A stretch of 42,885 bases of DNA, taken from positions 1 to 42,885 of the IMG/VR virus record IMGVR_UViG_3300012936_000039; one strand, written 5' to 3'. The notes beneath the pieces are model-generated. The model was not told the origin of the DNA and made no database searches. It saw only the letters and a program-made list of their open reading frames with translations. The first letter of the stretch is position 1. Every line of letters starts with the position of its first letter. The stretch comes from a virus. This document shows, piece by piece, positions 1 through 8,786 of this stretch. The position numbers were made by a program, and so were the translations under genes.

Positions 1-2070
1 AAACTTATATCAAATAAAAAAGGAAAGCAAACCACATATACCAAAGCCTTTAATGCTGACCAACTAATGCGTATATATGCGCTTAGTCTTAACGATGTTC
101 AAAGAGCTAAGCTTGAGAACCAAGGCATAGGAAAAGAGCAGTTACAGGAGATAAAAAATATTCTCGGACCGGATGTGGTACAGTTTACCGAAGGCATTGT
201 AAACTTCTTAAGTAACGAATACTACGAGCAGGTTAATAGTGTATACGCACAGGTGAACAATGTTAACTTAGGGTTCATAGAAAACTATTTTCCAACACAA
301 ACCATTAGTCCTAAAGTGGACGGAGGTATGTTAACTGAGGGTGACTTCAGCGGTGTATTCAACAGCGAGACAGCACCTGCATTCAAACAGCGTGAAGATT
401 TAAAATCAGACATCAACCTTACAGAAGCTTCGTTTATGGAGACGCTTGAGAACCACACGCAGACAATGGAAAAGTTTATGGCTTATGCTGAGGGTGTACG
501 TGAGATGAATGACTTCTTTAGCATACCGGAAGTAAATCTTTTACTTAAGGAAGCTAAAATTTCGAGGATGTTAAAGCACCTTATTAACCAATCTATAAAC
601 CCTGCTTCTTTAAACGGTGGACCAAGCAACAAGGCACTGAGTGCATTTCAAAGCAAGTTCACCTCGTTTGCATTATCGTTTAAGTTGATACAAATATTAA
701 AGCAGGCATCGTCATTTGTACAAGCTTTTGAAAGCTATAACTATAGGGGTAAAGGAAAAAGATATATCCCCGGAATGGATACGCTTGGGTTTATGTTTGA
801 TGCGGCGACTACAATATTATCACTGCCATTAGATTTATTCGGAATGAACGGACCCATACATCAAGCTATGGAGATGTCAGCGACATTCAAGCGAAGAGTT
901 GAGCAAGGTATTGAGGGTGATGTATACGGATTGGAATCGGGCTCTAAAACTTTTAAGAATGTAAACAAGGAGTCATCAAGATTTAAAAGAGCAAGAGCAT
1001 TAATCAGAACATCAGCCGCAGCACCAACAGTGTTGGGAGATATCTTAGGTGTGATGGGATATATGATTAACTACAAGCGTAATATTAAGAACGGTATGAG
1101 TAAGGCTGAAGCTCTTGAGGCTTTCAATGAGTACAACGCCACACAACAGTCGCGTAGAGGCTCAGACAAAATCTCTCTTCAGTTTTCTGACAAAGCACTT
1201 GTCCGTGCGTTTACAATGTTTGGAAGTGTATTGTTCTTACAAATGAATAGAGTGATGCAGTCGAGTACAAATATGAGAAGAGATGCCGCAAGGTCAGTAG
1301 CACTATCTGCGGAGGCGGCGAAGCTTGCTGCACAGGGCAAGATGAAAGAGGCTAATCAAAAAAGAAAAGAAGCAGCCAAGGCCGCACCAAAGAGAAAGGA
1401 CATCAGAGCATTTGCACTCAATGCTTCACTAGCAAATGGTTTATTCGCAGCGACAGCCAACCTCGCAAAGTTTATACAGGGAGATAGCGACGACAGGGAT
1501 GAGGCTCTTAAGAAAATAAAAGAGGCAATGTTGGGTCTTAATCTTATATATCAGATTCCATTATTAGGTAGTGTTGTAGAGAGACAGATGGGAAATAGGT
1601 TTGCAGGTGATGTTACCAATCCATTTATGAGTATATACTATAAGGTTAATCAAAACTTTGAGAAGTATGGATGGACCGGTGTAGCTAAACCTATTGTTGA
1701 GGTGGTGTTAGGTATGCAGGTGGACCCGTTTATAGGGCTTTACAATATGTTCGGTACTGATGGAGCGGAGTTTGACCAAGCTACCTTAGATGCTTTGGGT
1801 ATCAGCAAATCATACGCGCCGAGTGGAGAGACAGCCGCAGAGAAGAAAGCAAGAGAGTCAGAGGGTAAAAGAACCAAGGCAGAACAGAAACAGTATGAAA
1901 GAGACTTGAAGAAGTATAACCTTAGAGAGTACAACAGAAGATACGGAGCGAGAGATAAACGTCTGAAAGAAATAGAAGACCGAAAGAAAAAAAGAAATAA
2001 AAGTAGAGATAAGCAGAAGAAGAAAAGAGAAGAAGAAATGAAAAGAAGAAAGTTTAGAAGGATTAGATAG
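1..2070 (+). CDS. C-terminal part of a very large virion-associated polyvalent protein (5' end outside the window)
   Basis: The reading frame is open from base 1 and the first ATG (base 67) lies inside it, so this is the 3' part of a longer gene. About 690 residues are visible. The middle (roughly residues 200-420) is a run of amphipathic and hydrophobic helices containing phrases such as FTSFALSFKLIQILKQ and NEYNATQQSRRGSDKISLQF. This resembles the conserved helical domains (LPD38-like) found near the end of giant phage polyvalent or ejected proteins. The last 100 residues are extremely Lys/Arg/Glu rich. Such proteins are usually packaged in the virion and enter the host with the DNA. The rightward strand matches the structural genes. 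The domain name is from memory of the family and is tentative. The gene ends in a palindrome shared with the convergent gene. Confidence 0.6.
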   Translation, partial: KLISNKKGKQTTYTKAFNADQLMRIYALSLNDVQRAKLENQGIGKEQLQEIKNILGPDVVQFTEGIVNFLSNEYYEQVNSVYAQVNNVNLGFIENYFPTQTISPKVDGGMLTEGDFSGVFNSETAPAFKQREDLKSDINLTEASFMETLENHTQTMEKFMAYAEGVREMNDFFSIPEVNLLLKEAKISRMLKHLINQSINPASLNGGPSNKALSAFQSKFTSFALSFKLIQILKQASSFVQAFESYNYRGKGKRYIPGMDTLGFMFDAATTILSLPLDLFGMNGPIHQAMEMSATFKRRVEQGIEGDVYGLESGSKTFKNVNKESSRFKRARALIRTSAAAPTVLGDILGVMGYMINYKRNIKNGMSKAEALEAFNEYNATQQSRRGSDKISLQFSDKALVRAFTMFGSVLFLQMNRVMQSSTNMRRDAARSVALSAEAAKLAAQGKMKEANQKRKEAAKAAPKRKDIRAFALNASLANGLFAATANLAKFIQGDSDDRDEALKKIKEAMLGLNLIYQIPLLGSVVERQMGNRFAGDVTNPFMSIYYKVNQNFEKYGWTGVAKPIVEVVLGMQVDPFIGLYNMFGTDGAEFDQATLDALGISKSYAPSGETAAEKKARESEGKRTKAEQKQYERDLKKYNLREYNRRYGARDKRLKEIEDRKKKRNKSRDKQKKKREEEMKRRKFRRIR

Positions 2071-2086
2071 TGTCCTCAACGACACT
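2069..2086. repeat. GTGTC-N6-GACAC palindrome holding both stop codons of convergent genes
   Basis: The sequence reads AGTGTC-CTCAAC-GACACT. The TAG stop of the rightward gene (2068-2070) overlaps its left arm, and the TAG stop of the leftward gene (2085-2087 on the plus strand) overlaps its right arm. There is no T-tract on either side, so it is not a canonical intrinsic terminator. A transcript from either side would end its coding region in this hairpin. It is one of about 18 related sites in the window. Confidence 0.85.
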
Positions 2087-2504
2087 AATAATACTTTGCG
2101 TACTTGAATGTTTTTTGTTTGGAATAGTATAGCATCAGCTCTTCATCGGAGTAGGCATCTTCACGTGGCTCACGACCTCCCCATCTTACCTTACCCACAA
2201 TCTCTTTCACCTTACCGTAGATAATTCCATCTTCACATGCCCATATCAATACGGGATTCAATCTCTTGGCGCATAGCTTAGTTACTTTGGTTGCAGATAT
2301 AGGAAGAGGATAAGCATTAGACATTTCTCTGAGCCTACCTTTTACCTCCACGTAAGCTATAAGATTTCCTTTGTCGTTATACACCCTATAGTCTACGTCA
2401 AATGGGTCAAGTTTTTTGAACGAGCCATTGAATCTCTCAACAAATTTTGTTATGGCTTTTAGTTCTCTTTCCCTGTCCTTCTCTGTTTCAAAAAGTGGGC
2501 TCAT
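2085..2504 (-). CDS. Small PD-(D/E)XK nuclease-like protein
   Basis: This 139-residue protein contains FDVDYRVYNDKGN followed by YVEVKGR (residues about 39-57), which fits the D...ExK active-site pattern of PD-(D/E)XK nucleases in a short alpha/beta core. It is the last gene of the long leftward operon and overlaps its upstream neighbour by 4 nt, so the two are probably translationally coupled. Small ExK nucleases of this kind in phages act in DNA processing or recombination. The substrate cannot be told from sequence. The C-terminal third (KVRWGGREPRE..., Tyr/Lys-rich tail) is not recognised. Confidence 0.6.
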   Translation of the reverse strand: MSPLFETEKDRERELKAITKFVERFNGSFKKLDPFDVDYRVYNDKGNLIAYVEVKGRLREMSNAYPLPISATKVTKLCAKRLNPVLIWACEDGIIYGKVKEIVGKVRWGGREPREDAYSDEELMLYYSKQKTFKYAKYY

Positions 2505-2767
2505 TCTTCTTCGGGTATGTAGACGTATATAGGAAACCCATCACCTCCTGCACCTGCAATGTTGTAATCGAAATGTTCTATAGCGTCGGTTTCACTCAAC
2601 CCGTCTTCCACTATTATTTTGTTGATGATTTTATTTGAATCCATAACAAGCACGTTGCTTGCGTACATCAATCCCACCACACAGTCTTCAAATCCTGTGG
2701 GGTATAAGAATGTTTCATCCGGAAAGTCTTCTTTTATTTGCTGTAAAATTGTTTTTGATTCTGACAT
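2501..2767 (-). CDS. Hypothetical acidic protein, 88 aa
   Basis: Not recognised. The product is short and acidic, with no membrane segment, and ends in PIYVYIPEEE. Its start overlaps nothing, but its stop overlaps the start of the PD-(D/E)XK gene by 4 nt, and the HNH gene ends 4 nt upstream of its start. This tight packing and the A/T-rich leader support it as a real cistron of the early operon. Confidence 0.6.
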   Translation of the reverse strand: MSESKTILQQIKEDFPDETFLYPTGFEDCVVGLMYASNVLVMDSNKIINKIIVEDGLSETDAIEHFDYNIAGAGGDGFPIYVYIPEEE

Positions 2768-2771
2768 ATAT

Positions 2772-3161
2772 TTAATTTAATTTATCGTGTTCTTCTGCGT
2801 GACACCGAGCGCATAGCACTCTGCACTTTTTTATTTCTTCTACAATTTTCTTTCTTGAATATCCTGTGTTAATTGCATCTCCTACACTGAAACTTTTATC
2901 ATCGTTGTAATGATGAAACTGCAGTGCATGAGGGCTAAAGTCATCGTGAGTTAAATCTGAGTAGCCACATTTCTCACAGTTCAAATTCTTTTTTAGATTA
3001 TTGTACCATTCTTTTTTTCTTTCTTTGTATCCTCTTTTTACTTTTCTATAGCAATCAACACATGTTCTTCTCTTGTGCTTCTTTCCGTTTTTTATTCCCG
3101 CTGACCAATATTCTGATGACGGTTTTTTTTCTTGACACCTAACACATACTTTATACTCCAT
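2772..3161 (-). CDS. HNH homing-type endonuclease
   Basis: The 129-residue protein begins with a zinc finger (CVRCQEKKPSSEYW then CVDC) and continues with a second Cys pair (CEKCGYSDL), the HNH core LQFHHYNDDKSF, and the closing CRVLCARCHAEEH. These are the metal-binding Cys pairs and catalytic His of the HNH/ENDO VII superfamily. It is a free-standing gene, not inside an intron or intein, and overlaps the upstream 62-aa gene by 11 nt. Phage HNH enzymes may act in homing, host DNA breakdown or packaging. The location far from terminase argues against a packaging role. Confidence 0.85.
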   Translation of the reverse strand: MEYKVCVRCQEKKPSSEYWSAGIKNGKKHKRRTCVDCYRKVKRGYKERKKEWYNNLKKNLNCEKCGYSDLTHDDFSPHALQFHHYNDDKSFSVGDAINTGYSRKKIVEEIKKCRVLCARCHAEEHDKLN

Positions 3162-3339
3162 CAGATAATGATTGCCTCAAGTCTTTTAGTTTGGCCAAAC
3201 TTTCATCTACCTCTTTTAAACACTCTGACATTTCTCTGTCTACAAGATACTCATATACGTTGTCCATGTGGTCGTGAAGCTCGTTCATAATTAAGTTAAT
3301 ATGATTAAGTCTTTTGGCATCAATGGACGGGATTGACAT
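3151..3339 (-). CDS. Hypothetical helical protein, 62 aa
   Basis: Not recognised. Nearly the whole protein is predicted by eye to be helical (NHINLIMNELHDHMDNVYEYL..., VDESLAKLKDLRQSLSDG) with heptad-like leucines, suggesting a small coiled-coil dimer. It overlaps the HNH gene by 11 nt and follows the DnaA-like gene closely, so it is a cistron of the leftward operon. Confidence 0.55.
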   Translation of the reverse strand: MSIPSIDAKRLNHINLIMNELHDHMDNVYEYLVDREMSECLKEVDESLAKLKDLRQSLSDGV

Positions 3340-3355
3340 TGCTTATATGTTTATT

Positions 3356-3883
3356 TTATACACCATTTGCAATCATATAAAGTTTTCTTCTAAACGCTTC
3401 AACATTGTTTTTATGTACCCTGTCTTTTATTATTCTAATCAAGGGAGCATATTGTCCAAACTCTCTTATCTCCGAATGTAAAGAATTTATTTCTTTTTTC
3501 AAAGCATCATTCTCAATTTTCAAGGTTACCATTTTGCTTCTAAGTATATCCTCGTGTGTAAGTTTGTTTAACTTGTCGGCGTCATATATTTCTTTTGAAT
3601 GATAATCAAAATCCTCTTTGCACAGATTATACCTTTGCATTAAAAGAGGATTGTTTTTTAAACGATAGTCTACGTCGTTTAAACTATGTATGATAGTTGC
3701 GTGGTGCATGCGAAGACACGCAGCGATATCAGTTTTGCTATACCCAAAGTCATATAGTATTTTAAAGAACACTCGCCTTGCATTTACGACTTCCTCTTTT
3801 CTGTTTCTTTTTTGAATGTCTACATTAAATATAGAGTTGACAATGTTAATCAGCAGGTTTTCTATTTTCAAATTTCTTATCAT
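3356..3883 (-). CDS. DnaA domain IV-like DNA-binding protein with coiled-coil tail
   Basis: Residues about 25-85 resemble the C-terminal DNA-binding domain of DnaA: basic helix with NARRVFFKILYDFGY, then the helix-turn-helix SKTDIAACLRMHHATIIHSLND, where HHATIIH corresponds to the DnaA signature H-S-T-V-x-H that contacts the DnaA box. No AAA+ ATPase is present. Residues 95-150 form a coiled coil (MVTLKIENDALKKEINSLHSEI). A DnaA-IV domain without an ATPase could mark a phage origin, recruit host DnaA or compete for DnaA boxes. A second protein of this kind is encoded at 10937-11218. Confidence 0.65.
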   Translation of the reverse strand: MIRNLKIENLLINIVNSIFNVDIQKRNRKEEVVNARRVFFKILYDFGYSKTDIAACLRMHHATIIHSLNDVDYRLKNNPLLMQRYNLCKEDFDYHSKEIYDADKLNKLTHEDILRSKMVTLKIENDALKKEINSLHSEIREFGQYAPLIRIIKDRVHKNNVEAFRRKLYMIANGV

Positions 3884-4208
3884 GTTTATTAAATTTTAGT
3901 GTTTGATTTTCATTTATATAATCCAAGAAGGTATCCACATCTACCTCCTCTACCCCAAGAAACAAGCATAACTCCTCCTCTTGGTTTAGGTATTCTAGTC
4001 TAAAAAAGAATGGCTTTTCAAGTGCATGTGACACTCCTGCCACATACTGAGTCCATCCATTCTTTACAGGCAAATCATTGACTTGTTCTGTAATCTGTGA
4101 AGCAATATCAAAAGCATAGTCCATTGGTATCTCTCTTATTTGTTCGATAAACCAATCGTCAATATCATATTGGATATCACCCACCTTTGTATATCTCTGT
4201 TCTACCAT
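3846..4208 (-). CDS. Hypothetical acidic protein, 120 aa
   Basis: Not recognised. It is acidic and soluble, with Tyr/Trp-rich N-terminal region (GDIQYDIDDWFIEQI) and a C-terminal half of alternating acidic and aromatic residues. It overlaps the DnaA-like gene by 38 nt at its end and the VRR-NUC gene by 32 nt at its start, which is typical of the compact early operon. The large overlaps make the exact start uncertain. Confidence 0.5.
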   Translation of the reverse strand: MVEQRYTKVGDIQYDIDDWFIEQIREIPMDYAFDIASQITEQVNDLPVKNGWTQYVAGVSHALEKPFFFRLEYLNQEEELCLFLGVEEVDVDTFLDYINENQTLKFNKHDKKFENRKPAD

Positions 4209-4416
4209 AGTCTTTTAGTTCTTTTAGTCTGTATTCCTGCAGTTTGGACAGTTTCCCTCCGGGTTTTTTAACCTCGCTGAATATAACATCAGAGTCGGGA
4301 GGGATAGCAATAAGGTCGGGTATTCCATTCTTATTTGTCTTGATAAGCTTTATAACATAGTATCCTTGCTGCTCAAGTTCCTGTATCCTTTTCGTCTGTA
4401 TTTGCTGTTCCGTCAC
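4177..4416 (-). CDS. VRR-NUC domain nuclease
   Basis: This 79-residue protein is a complete minimal VRR-NUC fold: N-terminal helix, GIPDLIAI (catalytic D), then VIFSEVKKPGGKLSKLQ (catalytic ExK and the Q of the family motif). Stand-alone VRR-NUC proteins in phages are thought to act on branched DNA, such as Holliday junctions, and often neighbour an SF2 helicase, as here. The start overlaps the end of the helicase gene by 44 nt, so the two are probably co-translated. Confidence 0.85.
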   Translation of the reverse strand: MTEQQIQTKRIQELEQQGYYVIKLIKTNKNGIPDLIAIPPDSDVIFSEVKKPGGKLSKLQEYRLKELKDYGRTEIYKGG

Positions 4417-5866
4417 CTACCAAAGATAGCAAATCTCTTTTGAAGTGACGAATCGTATAATCCTTCTTCTTTGATACCGCTTTATATATCTCATGCTCTA
4501 TACCTCCTTTAGAGAACACCCAATACACATCGCTTTTTAATCTATCCTTGGTTGTCATTCTATCTCTGCTCTGCCAATATGAGGTAGCACTAAAGTCTAT
4601 ATTATAGTACACCAAGGCATCGGCATTTCGCAAAGATATCCCCTCTCGTCCCGATACAATTTGTAGCGCGATAGACTTGTCAGTGTCGTTAAAGACACTC
4701 AAGTCTGTGGTCAAATAGTCTGTTCCGTAGACACCCATTAAAACTTTTAATTCTTGTTTAAACTTATAGAATATTCCTATCTTCTTGTCCTTAAATGTAT
4801 CTCTAATATACTCTGCTTTACTATCATCCAACGTCATAGTCTTACCGCTCTCAAACTTTACGGTTCCGGAGTGTATCTGATGTATTTTAGACATTAGTTT
4901 TACAGGTGTATCTGCAAGTATAACCTCATCTTTTCCTTCAACAACAAGATTTTGTTTAAGTTTTTTAGCAATAGTATGAACAATAGGTTTCATCTCTACA
5001 AGCAGTATGTGCTCTTTAGTTTCCACTTTGAAACCTGCCTCAGATTGCGTGTAGTTTATTGTATAAGGATTCACTGCCTGCACTATAGTATCATACCCCT
5101 TGGAGTAATCTCTAATTGTCATAGAATTGATTCTTCTTTCTGTTACATTTACATAGTCATCACAGAATCTGTAGAAGTTCTTGTACTGACTGAACGGATT
5201 TGTTGGTATCCCATACACTTGATGGTACATCTGCGAGTATGACTCCGGCGTTGGTGTACCCGACAATAAGATGACTTTGCTTCTGTTCTTTTGTATCAAT
5301 TCTTTCACAGCCTTGGCCCTGTTGCTTGGCTTTGGGAATGCGCCCATTGAATGTGCCTCGTCACATACAATCACGTCCCATTTCAAATCGGGAATCTTAT
5401 GTATAGACTCGTAGTTAATTGTGAACAAAGCAAAGTTCGTGGGGCACATTTTGGTATAATCATCACTGATAGAGCCTATGGCTTTCTTCTTTGTGAGAAA
5501 CAATACGTTATCAACATTCAGTTGTTGACATATTCCTAGACTCGTGAGCGTCTTACCTGTCCTCACTTCCATAGCAAGATATAAGAATCCCTTCTGTTTT
5601 ACTATCTCAGTTCCTTTGTGTATGATTTCTTTTTGGTAATCTCTAAGTTCTATCACGTCTTGCTTTTTGTAATATTCTAAACTATTTTTAATTCTCTGCT
5701 TGACCTCATCTGAAACTTTATGAAGAGGCACGTCAACCATAACCGCTGACTTGCCTCGTCCTCTTTTTACTTGATGTGTTTTAGATACTACCTTGTCAAT
5801 AATTCTGCAGTATTTCAACATCATCTCATTGCTGTACGAAGGTCTTCTCTTTATGATATCGTTCAT
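4373..5866 (-). CDS. SF2 DEAH-box helicase
   Basis: This 497-residue protein has the helicase motifs in order: Q-like LRDYQKEII (about 75-83), Walker A variant EVRTGKT (100-106), DEAH (169-172), SGTPT (202-206), and the C-terminal motifs VSGREGISL and QSRDRM (about 405-435). The architecture is that of the compact phage SNF2/RAD3-like helicases that commonly sit beside VRR-NUC nucleases and act in replication, recombination or fork remodelling. A GTGTC-N6-GACAC palindrome (4682-4699) lies inside the coding region, read as SVFNDT. Confidence 0.85.
   Translation of the reverse strand: MNDIIKRRPSYSNEMMLKYCRIIDKVVSKTHQVKRGRGKSAVMVDVPLHKVSDEVKQRIKNSLEYYKKQDVIELRDYQKEIIHKGTEIVKQKGFLYLAMEVRTGKTLTSLGICQQLNVDNVLFLTKKKAIGSISDDYTKMCPTNFALFTINYESIHKIPDLKWDVIVCDEAHSMGAFPKPSNRAKAVKELIQKNRSKVILLSGTPTPESYSQMYHQVYGIPTNPFSQYKNFYRFCDDYVNVTERRINSMTIRDYSKGYDTIVQAVNPYTINYTQSEAGFKVETKEHILLVEMKPIVHTIAKKLKQNLVVEGKDEVILADTPVKLMSKIHQIHSGTVKFESGKTMTLDDSKAEYIRDTFKDKKIGIFYKFKQELKVLMGVYGTDYLTTDLSVFNDTDKSIALQIVSGREGISLRNADALVYYNIDFSATSYWQSRDRMTTKDRLKSDVYWVFSKGGIEHEIYKAVSKKKDYTIRHFKRDLLSLVGDGTANTDEKDTGT
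4682..4699. repeat. GTGTC-N6-GACAC palindrome inside the helicase gene
   Basis: The sequence is AGTGTC-GTTAAA-GACACT. On the coding strand it encodes the residues S-V-F-N-D-T. A similar coding copy at 11437-11452 encodes VFNDT and the one in groEL encodes VLDDT, while the TerL copy is read in another frame. Confidence 0.75.
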
Positions 5867-5908
5867 ACTTTTTTGTATATTCTAAACTTATATCCAAAAA
5901 GATTTAGT

Positions 5909-6127
5909 TTAAATATTCTTTTCCACATCTTCTTTGTTTTGGTTTAGTTCTTTTACAATCGAATCAACACCCTCAATGAAGTCTACCTTCCTGCTCTTGA
6001 TAAGCATTACCGTTTCGTTGATTGCCTCTCTGTCTCCAATGACATAGCCGAGCTTTAGTAGAAGCTCTATTGATTCCTTCTCTTTTCTTTTTAGTTCTCT
6101 GTAGTGTTCGAAAATTTGATTATCCAT
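5909..6127 (-). CDS. Hypothetical charged helical protein, 72 aa
   Basis: Not recognised. It has a charged N-terminal helix (YRELKRKEKESIELLLKLGY) and a C-terminal helix, and no catalytic motif. It lies between the primase-helicase and the SF2 helicase, with a 12-nt gap to the former, and is probably an accessory of the replication cluster. Confidence 0.55.
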   Translation of the reverse strand: MDNQIFEHYRELKRKEKESIELLLKLGYVIGDREAINETVMLIKSRKVDFIEGVDSIVKELNQNKEDVEKNI

Positions 6128-6139
6128 TTTATTTTGTTT

Positions 6140-8563
6140 TTAATTGTTTATATTTCTTTGATTGTTTAACTCCTCCGGTCTCTTCATTCTCATCCATCTA
6201 CCCGAAGCATCTCTGCCCTCTTGTGGTGAGCCTCCTGTAGCGTATACCGCGTATGCAACCAACCACTTATTGAATCTTATACGGCTGATTGTCATACGAC
6301 TCTTAGGCCCATAGTCCGGATACTCCTGTATGAAATCGTAGTAACACTCCTGCATTACAATCCTTTCATCTATCACTAAGTTTTCATTTGGCTGTGCTCC
6401 GTTTATCAACCCACACCATTCTATAAAATCATGACTCGTCTCTGCTGAAAGTTGTCGCACCTTTAGGTTTACAAACTGACTTTCAAGTAATCCTGTTTCC
6501 AAGTAAGACTGAAGACATCCCACCATATAGTTGTCAAACTCACACCATTCAGAATCATTCCAATCACCGAACATCAATTTACCAAACTCATCCAATGGTG
6601 TATAGTTCTTGCTATAGTGTTGGTGTAGTTCAAGTTCCCATTTACGTCTCGCAAAACTATTCCCTGCTCCCTTGATTGCGTAGTTGGTAGTTATTGCAAT
6701 CTTAGGAGACTTACTGAATGGTATCTTAATAGCATCTTTGTTTTTCTTTTCTAAGGTCAGTCCCTCTGTAACCACACTAAACAATCTCTCGAAGTCGAAT
6801 TGCTTCTTCACATCATCGAAGACAAGTATCTGTGTGTCTGCACTCACAAGTTGGTATGCGAATGACCTCTCGAATGCAAATGACTTTCCGTCAATGGTTA
6901 CTACCTTCTTCATCTTTGATAGTGCATTCATAAACAACCCCTTGCCTGTACCACCTTCCGGATTGTCTGATATCACCTCATCGTTGAGAATGATTGCAGG
7001 ACAATAAGAAAGATTCTTATATCCGTGCATCATAAATCCTATAGTGGATTCCATTGATGCTATCCTGCTCTCGTTGTTTTTGCATATATTCCCTACAAAC
7101 TTTTTGTAACTAAAGTTCTCTGTTGTTCCACACACGGAGAAGTTCCTGTCTATCACGTGGTCTTTCCAAACGTACCCACCTAAGTCCAAGTAGTCAAGAG
7201 TTGTAATCTCGTTCTTAGTAATCTTGACAGCGCAGTTCCTGTAATACAGATAAGAGGTGTCTTTGGTGTCCTCAATGAAGTAGATATCAATCGTTGACAA
7301 CAGGGTAAGAAACTCCTCTCTAAAGAATCTTGTTTGGTCTGCGAAGTAGTTATATATAGATATGTCGTCAAGTTCTATTAGATAGTTTAATATGAAGTCC
7401 TTGATGCTCTTTTCATCTGTGTGGTCGATGAGGTTATTGGTAACTTTTACAAAGACATAGTTCTTGCCACCCTCCGGACAATACTTGTAGAATCCATTGT
7501 CTTCTAAAAATTGTTTGAAGAGTATGTGTGTAATCTTTATTACTCCCTTGTCGGTCTTTGACCAAAACTGCTGTTCTTTATTCTCCTCATCTACCCTCTG
7601 TAATACTGAGTCTATTGTCTCGGAATCCAAGTCCGACTCTGCTAACTGATTCCGGATTTCTTTTTTTGATGTACCCCTCCTTAACTTTACTTTGATTGAG
7701 GTTAGTCTGTCCTCATCCTCGTAGTATTTCGTTCCGAAGTTTTGAGTATTGGAGTATGCTGATTCAATAGTTCTTATTATTTCACGCTCAGTGAAGTCTG
7801 AAGATATGTATTTGTTTAGTACATACTTAGCAAGACTCCTGTTGATACCGAAGTCATTGAACGCAGCAGCGAGTACATAGCAGTTATGGTTTCTCTGTCC
7901 CTCTGACATAGGGTATTTCTTTTCCCACCATCTTTGCAGTATGTCTACGATTTTATTCTCGTCCGTTATTGGTATCGTGGGCGCATCTCTGTATGTGTTC
8001 TTCTCTTGATATTCTCTTTCGTCAATCTTATCCCACACTGATGAGTTTTCATTCAAATATATGAGTGCATCGTAAGACTCATAGCATACACGAGATAAAT
8101 TCTTGCACGTGATATCGAAGTGAGGATTGTCGAAGTGATTCTTTAGAGAGTTGAAATAGTTCACGTGGTTGTCTGTGTCCTGTGGTATCTTTACAAGAAC
8201 CTTTAGTCCTCTTCCGGACGGAGATATAAACACTGAGTAAACAAAGTTGTCTCTCGTCATCTGCTCCTTGTCCTGTAGCATATCCTTTTTCTTTTCGTAT
8301 CCGTCGAAGTCCAAGCATATGAGTCCGCTGTGTTCCTGTATTGAAGAGTCGCTTCTCTTGGTGAAGATACCGCTGAAACAAATAGCAGGTAACTGCTTCT
8401 TTAATTCATTTCGCTCTGCCTTCCTTGTCTCTTTCCTTATTTTCTTTACAAGTTCTTTGTTGGCCCCATTCTTTATCCTGTCTAGGATTGCTAAGATAGG
8501 TCGGTGAAATGGAGTGTCTGTTTCCCTAATGTTTTTGAAGATTGTAATATTATAGTCTGTCAT
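6140..8563 (-). CDS. Primase-helicase (BT4734/VirE N-like primase domain plus SF3-type helicase)
   Basis: The 807-residue protein begins with a BT4734/VirE N-like region (residues about 15-180) carrying SGLICLDFDGYE and SPSGRGLKVLVKI, the Asp pair and glycine-rich strand of archaeo-eukaryotic-type primase folds. A PriCT-like linker follows (about 220-275). The C-terminal half is an SF3/D5-like helicase with Walker A PEGGTGKGLF (about 534-543), Walker B QILVFDDVKK (about 577-586), KIAITTNYAIKG (sensor/motif C) and an arginine finger FARRKWEL. It would prime and unwind DNA at the phage fork. Bacteroidota phages and mobile elements commonly carry this fusion. The motif block at 8589-8683 lies just upstream. 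Confidence 0.85.
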   Translation of the reverse strand: MTDYNITIFKNIRETDTPFHRPILAILDRIKNGANKELVKKIRKETRKAERNELKKQLPAICFSGIFTKRSDSSIQEHSGLICLDFDGYEKKKDMLQDKEQMTRDNFVYSVFISPSGRGLKVLVKIPQDTDNHVNYFNSLKNHFDNPHFDITCKNLSRVCYESYDALIYLNENSSVWDKIDEREYQEKNTYRDAPTIPITDENKIVDILQRWWEKKYPMSEGQRNHNCYVLAAAFNDFGINRSLAKYVLNKYISSDFTEREIIRTIESAYSNTQNFGTKYYEDEDRLTSIKVKLRRGTSKKEIRNQLAESDLDSETIDSVLQRVDEENKEQQFWSKTDKGVIKITHILFKQFLEDNGFYKYCPEGGKNYVFVKVTNNLIDHTDEKSIKDFILNYLIELDDISIYNYFADQTRFFREEFLTLLSTIDIYFIEDTKDTSYLYYRNCAVKITKNEITTLDYLDLGGYVWKDHVIDRNFSVCGTTENFSYKKFVGNICKNNESRIASMESTIGFMMHGYKNLSYCPAIILNDEVISDNPEGGTGKGLFMNALSKMKKVVTIDGKSFAFERSFAYQLVSADTQILVFDDVKKQFDFERLFSVVTEGLTLEKKNKDAIKIPFSKSPKIAITTNYAIKGAGNSFARRKWELELHQHYSKNYTPLDEFGKLMFGDWNDSEWCEFDNYMVGCLQSYLETGLLESQFVNLKVRQLSAETSHDFIEWCGLINGAQPNENLVIDERIVMQECYYDFIQEYPDYGPKSRMTISRIRFNKWLVAYAVYATGGSPQEGRDASGRWMRMKRPEELNNQRNINN

Positions 8564-8588
8564 TATTATTGTTGTTAGTGTTGAGTTG

Positions 8589-8683
8589 ATGTTGACTTTA
8601 TGTTAAGTTTCTCTCTGATTATCAGTGAGTTGTATACTTTGTTAACTTTTTTCTCTTGTATTAAATAATAATAATAATAAAAG
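8589..8683. repeat. Duplicated motif block, left copy (upstream of primase)
   Basis: In plus-strand order it holds ATGTTGACTTTATGTT (8589-8604), the palindrome CTGATTATCAG (8615-8625), TTTGTTAACTTT (8638-8649) and an ATA-repeat tract ending TAAAAG (8662-8683). The same elements occur in the same order and orientation at 19975-20086, upstream of groEL. The module is noncoding in both places. It could be an origin with iteron-like sites or an operator set. The intergenic gap here (8564-8786) holds nothing else but the terminator at 8734-8768. Confidence 0.6.
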
Positions 8684-8733
8684 AAAAGAAATAATAAAAG
8701 ATATACGGAGAAAAACTTTACATCTTAACGTTG

Positions 8734-8768
8734 AAAAAAAGAGTGTCGCGGACGACACTCCCTTTTTT
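8734..8768 (-). terminator. Intrinsic terminator after the SSB-like gene, built on the GTGTC palindrome
   Basis: On the minus strand GAGTGTCG-TCCG-CGACACTC is followed by seven T residues, the classic hairpin plus U-tract. The other strand also has a hairpin followed by six T (CTCCCTTTTTT), so it could work in both directions. It separates the recombination genes (8787 onward) from the primase transcript. Confidence 0.75.
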
Positions 8769-8786
8769 AAACTAAAATCGACCAAT

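Noticed and set aside
2772-3161. HNH endonuclease as the packaging HNH of the terminase module
   Set aside because: It is on the opposite strand and nearly 30 kb from terL, within the replication genes.
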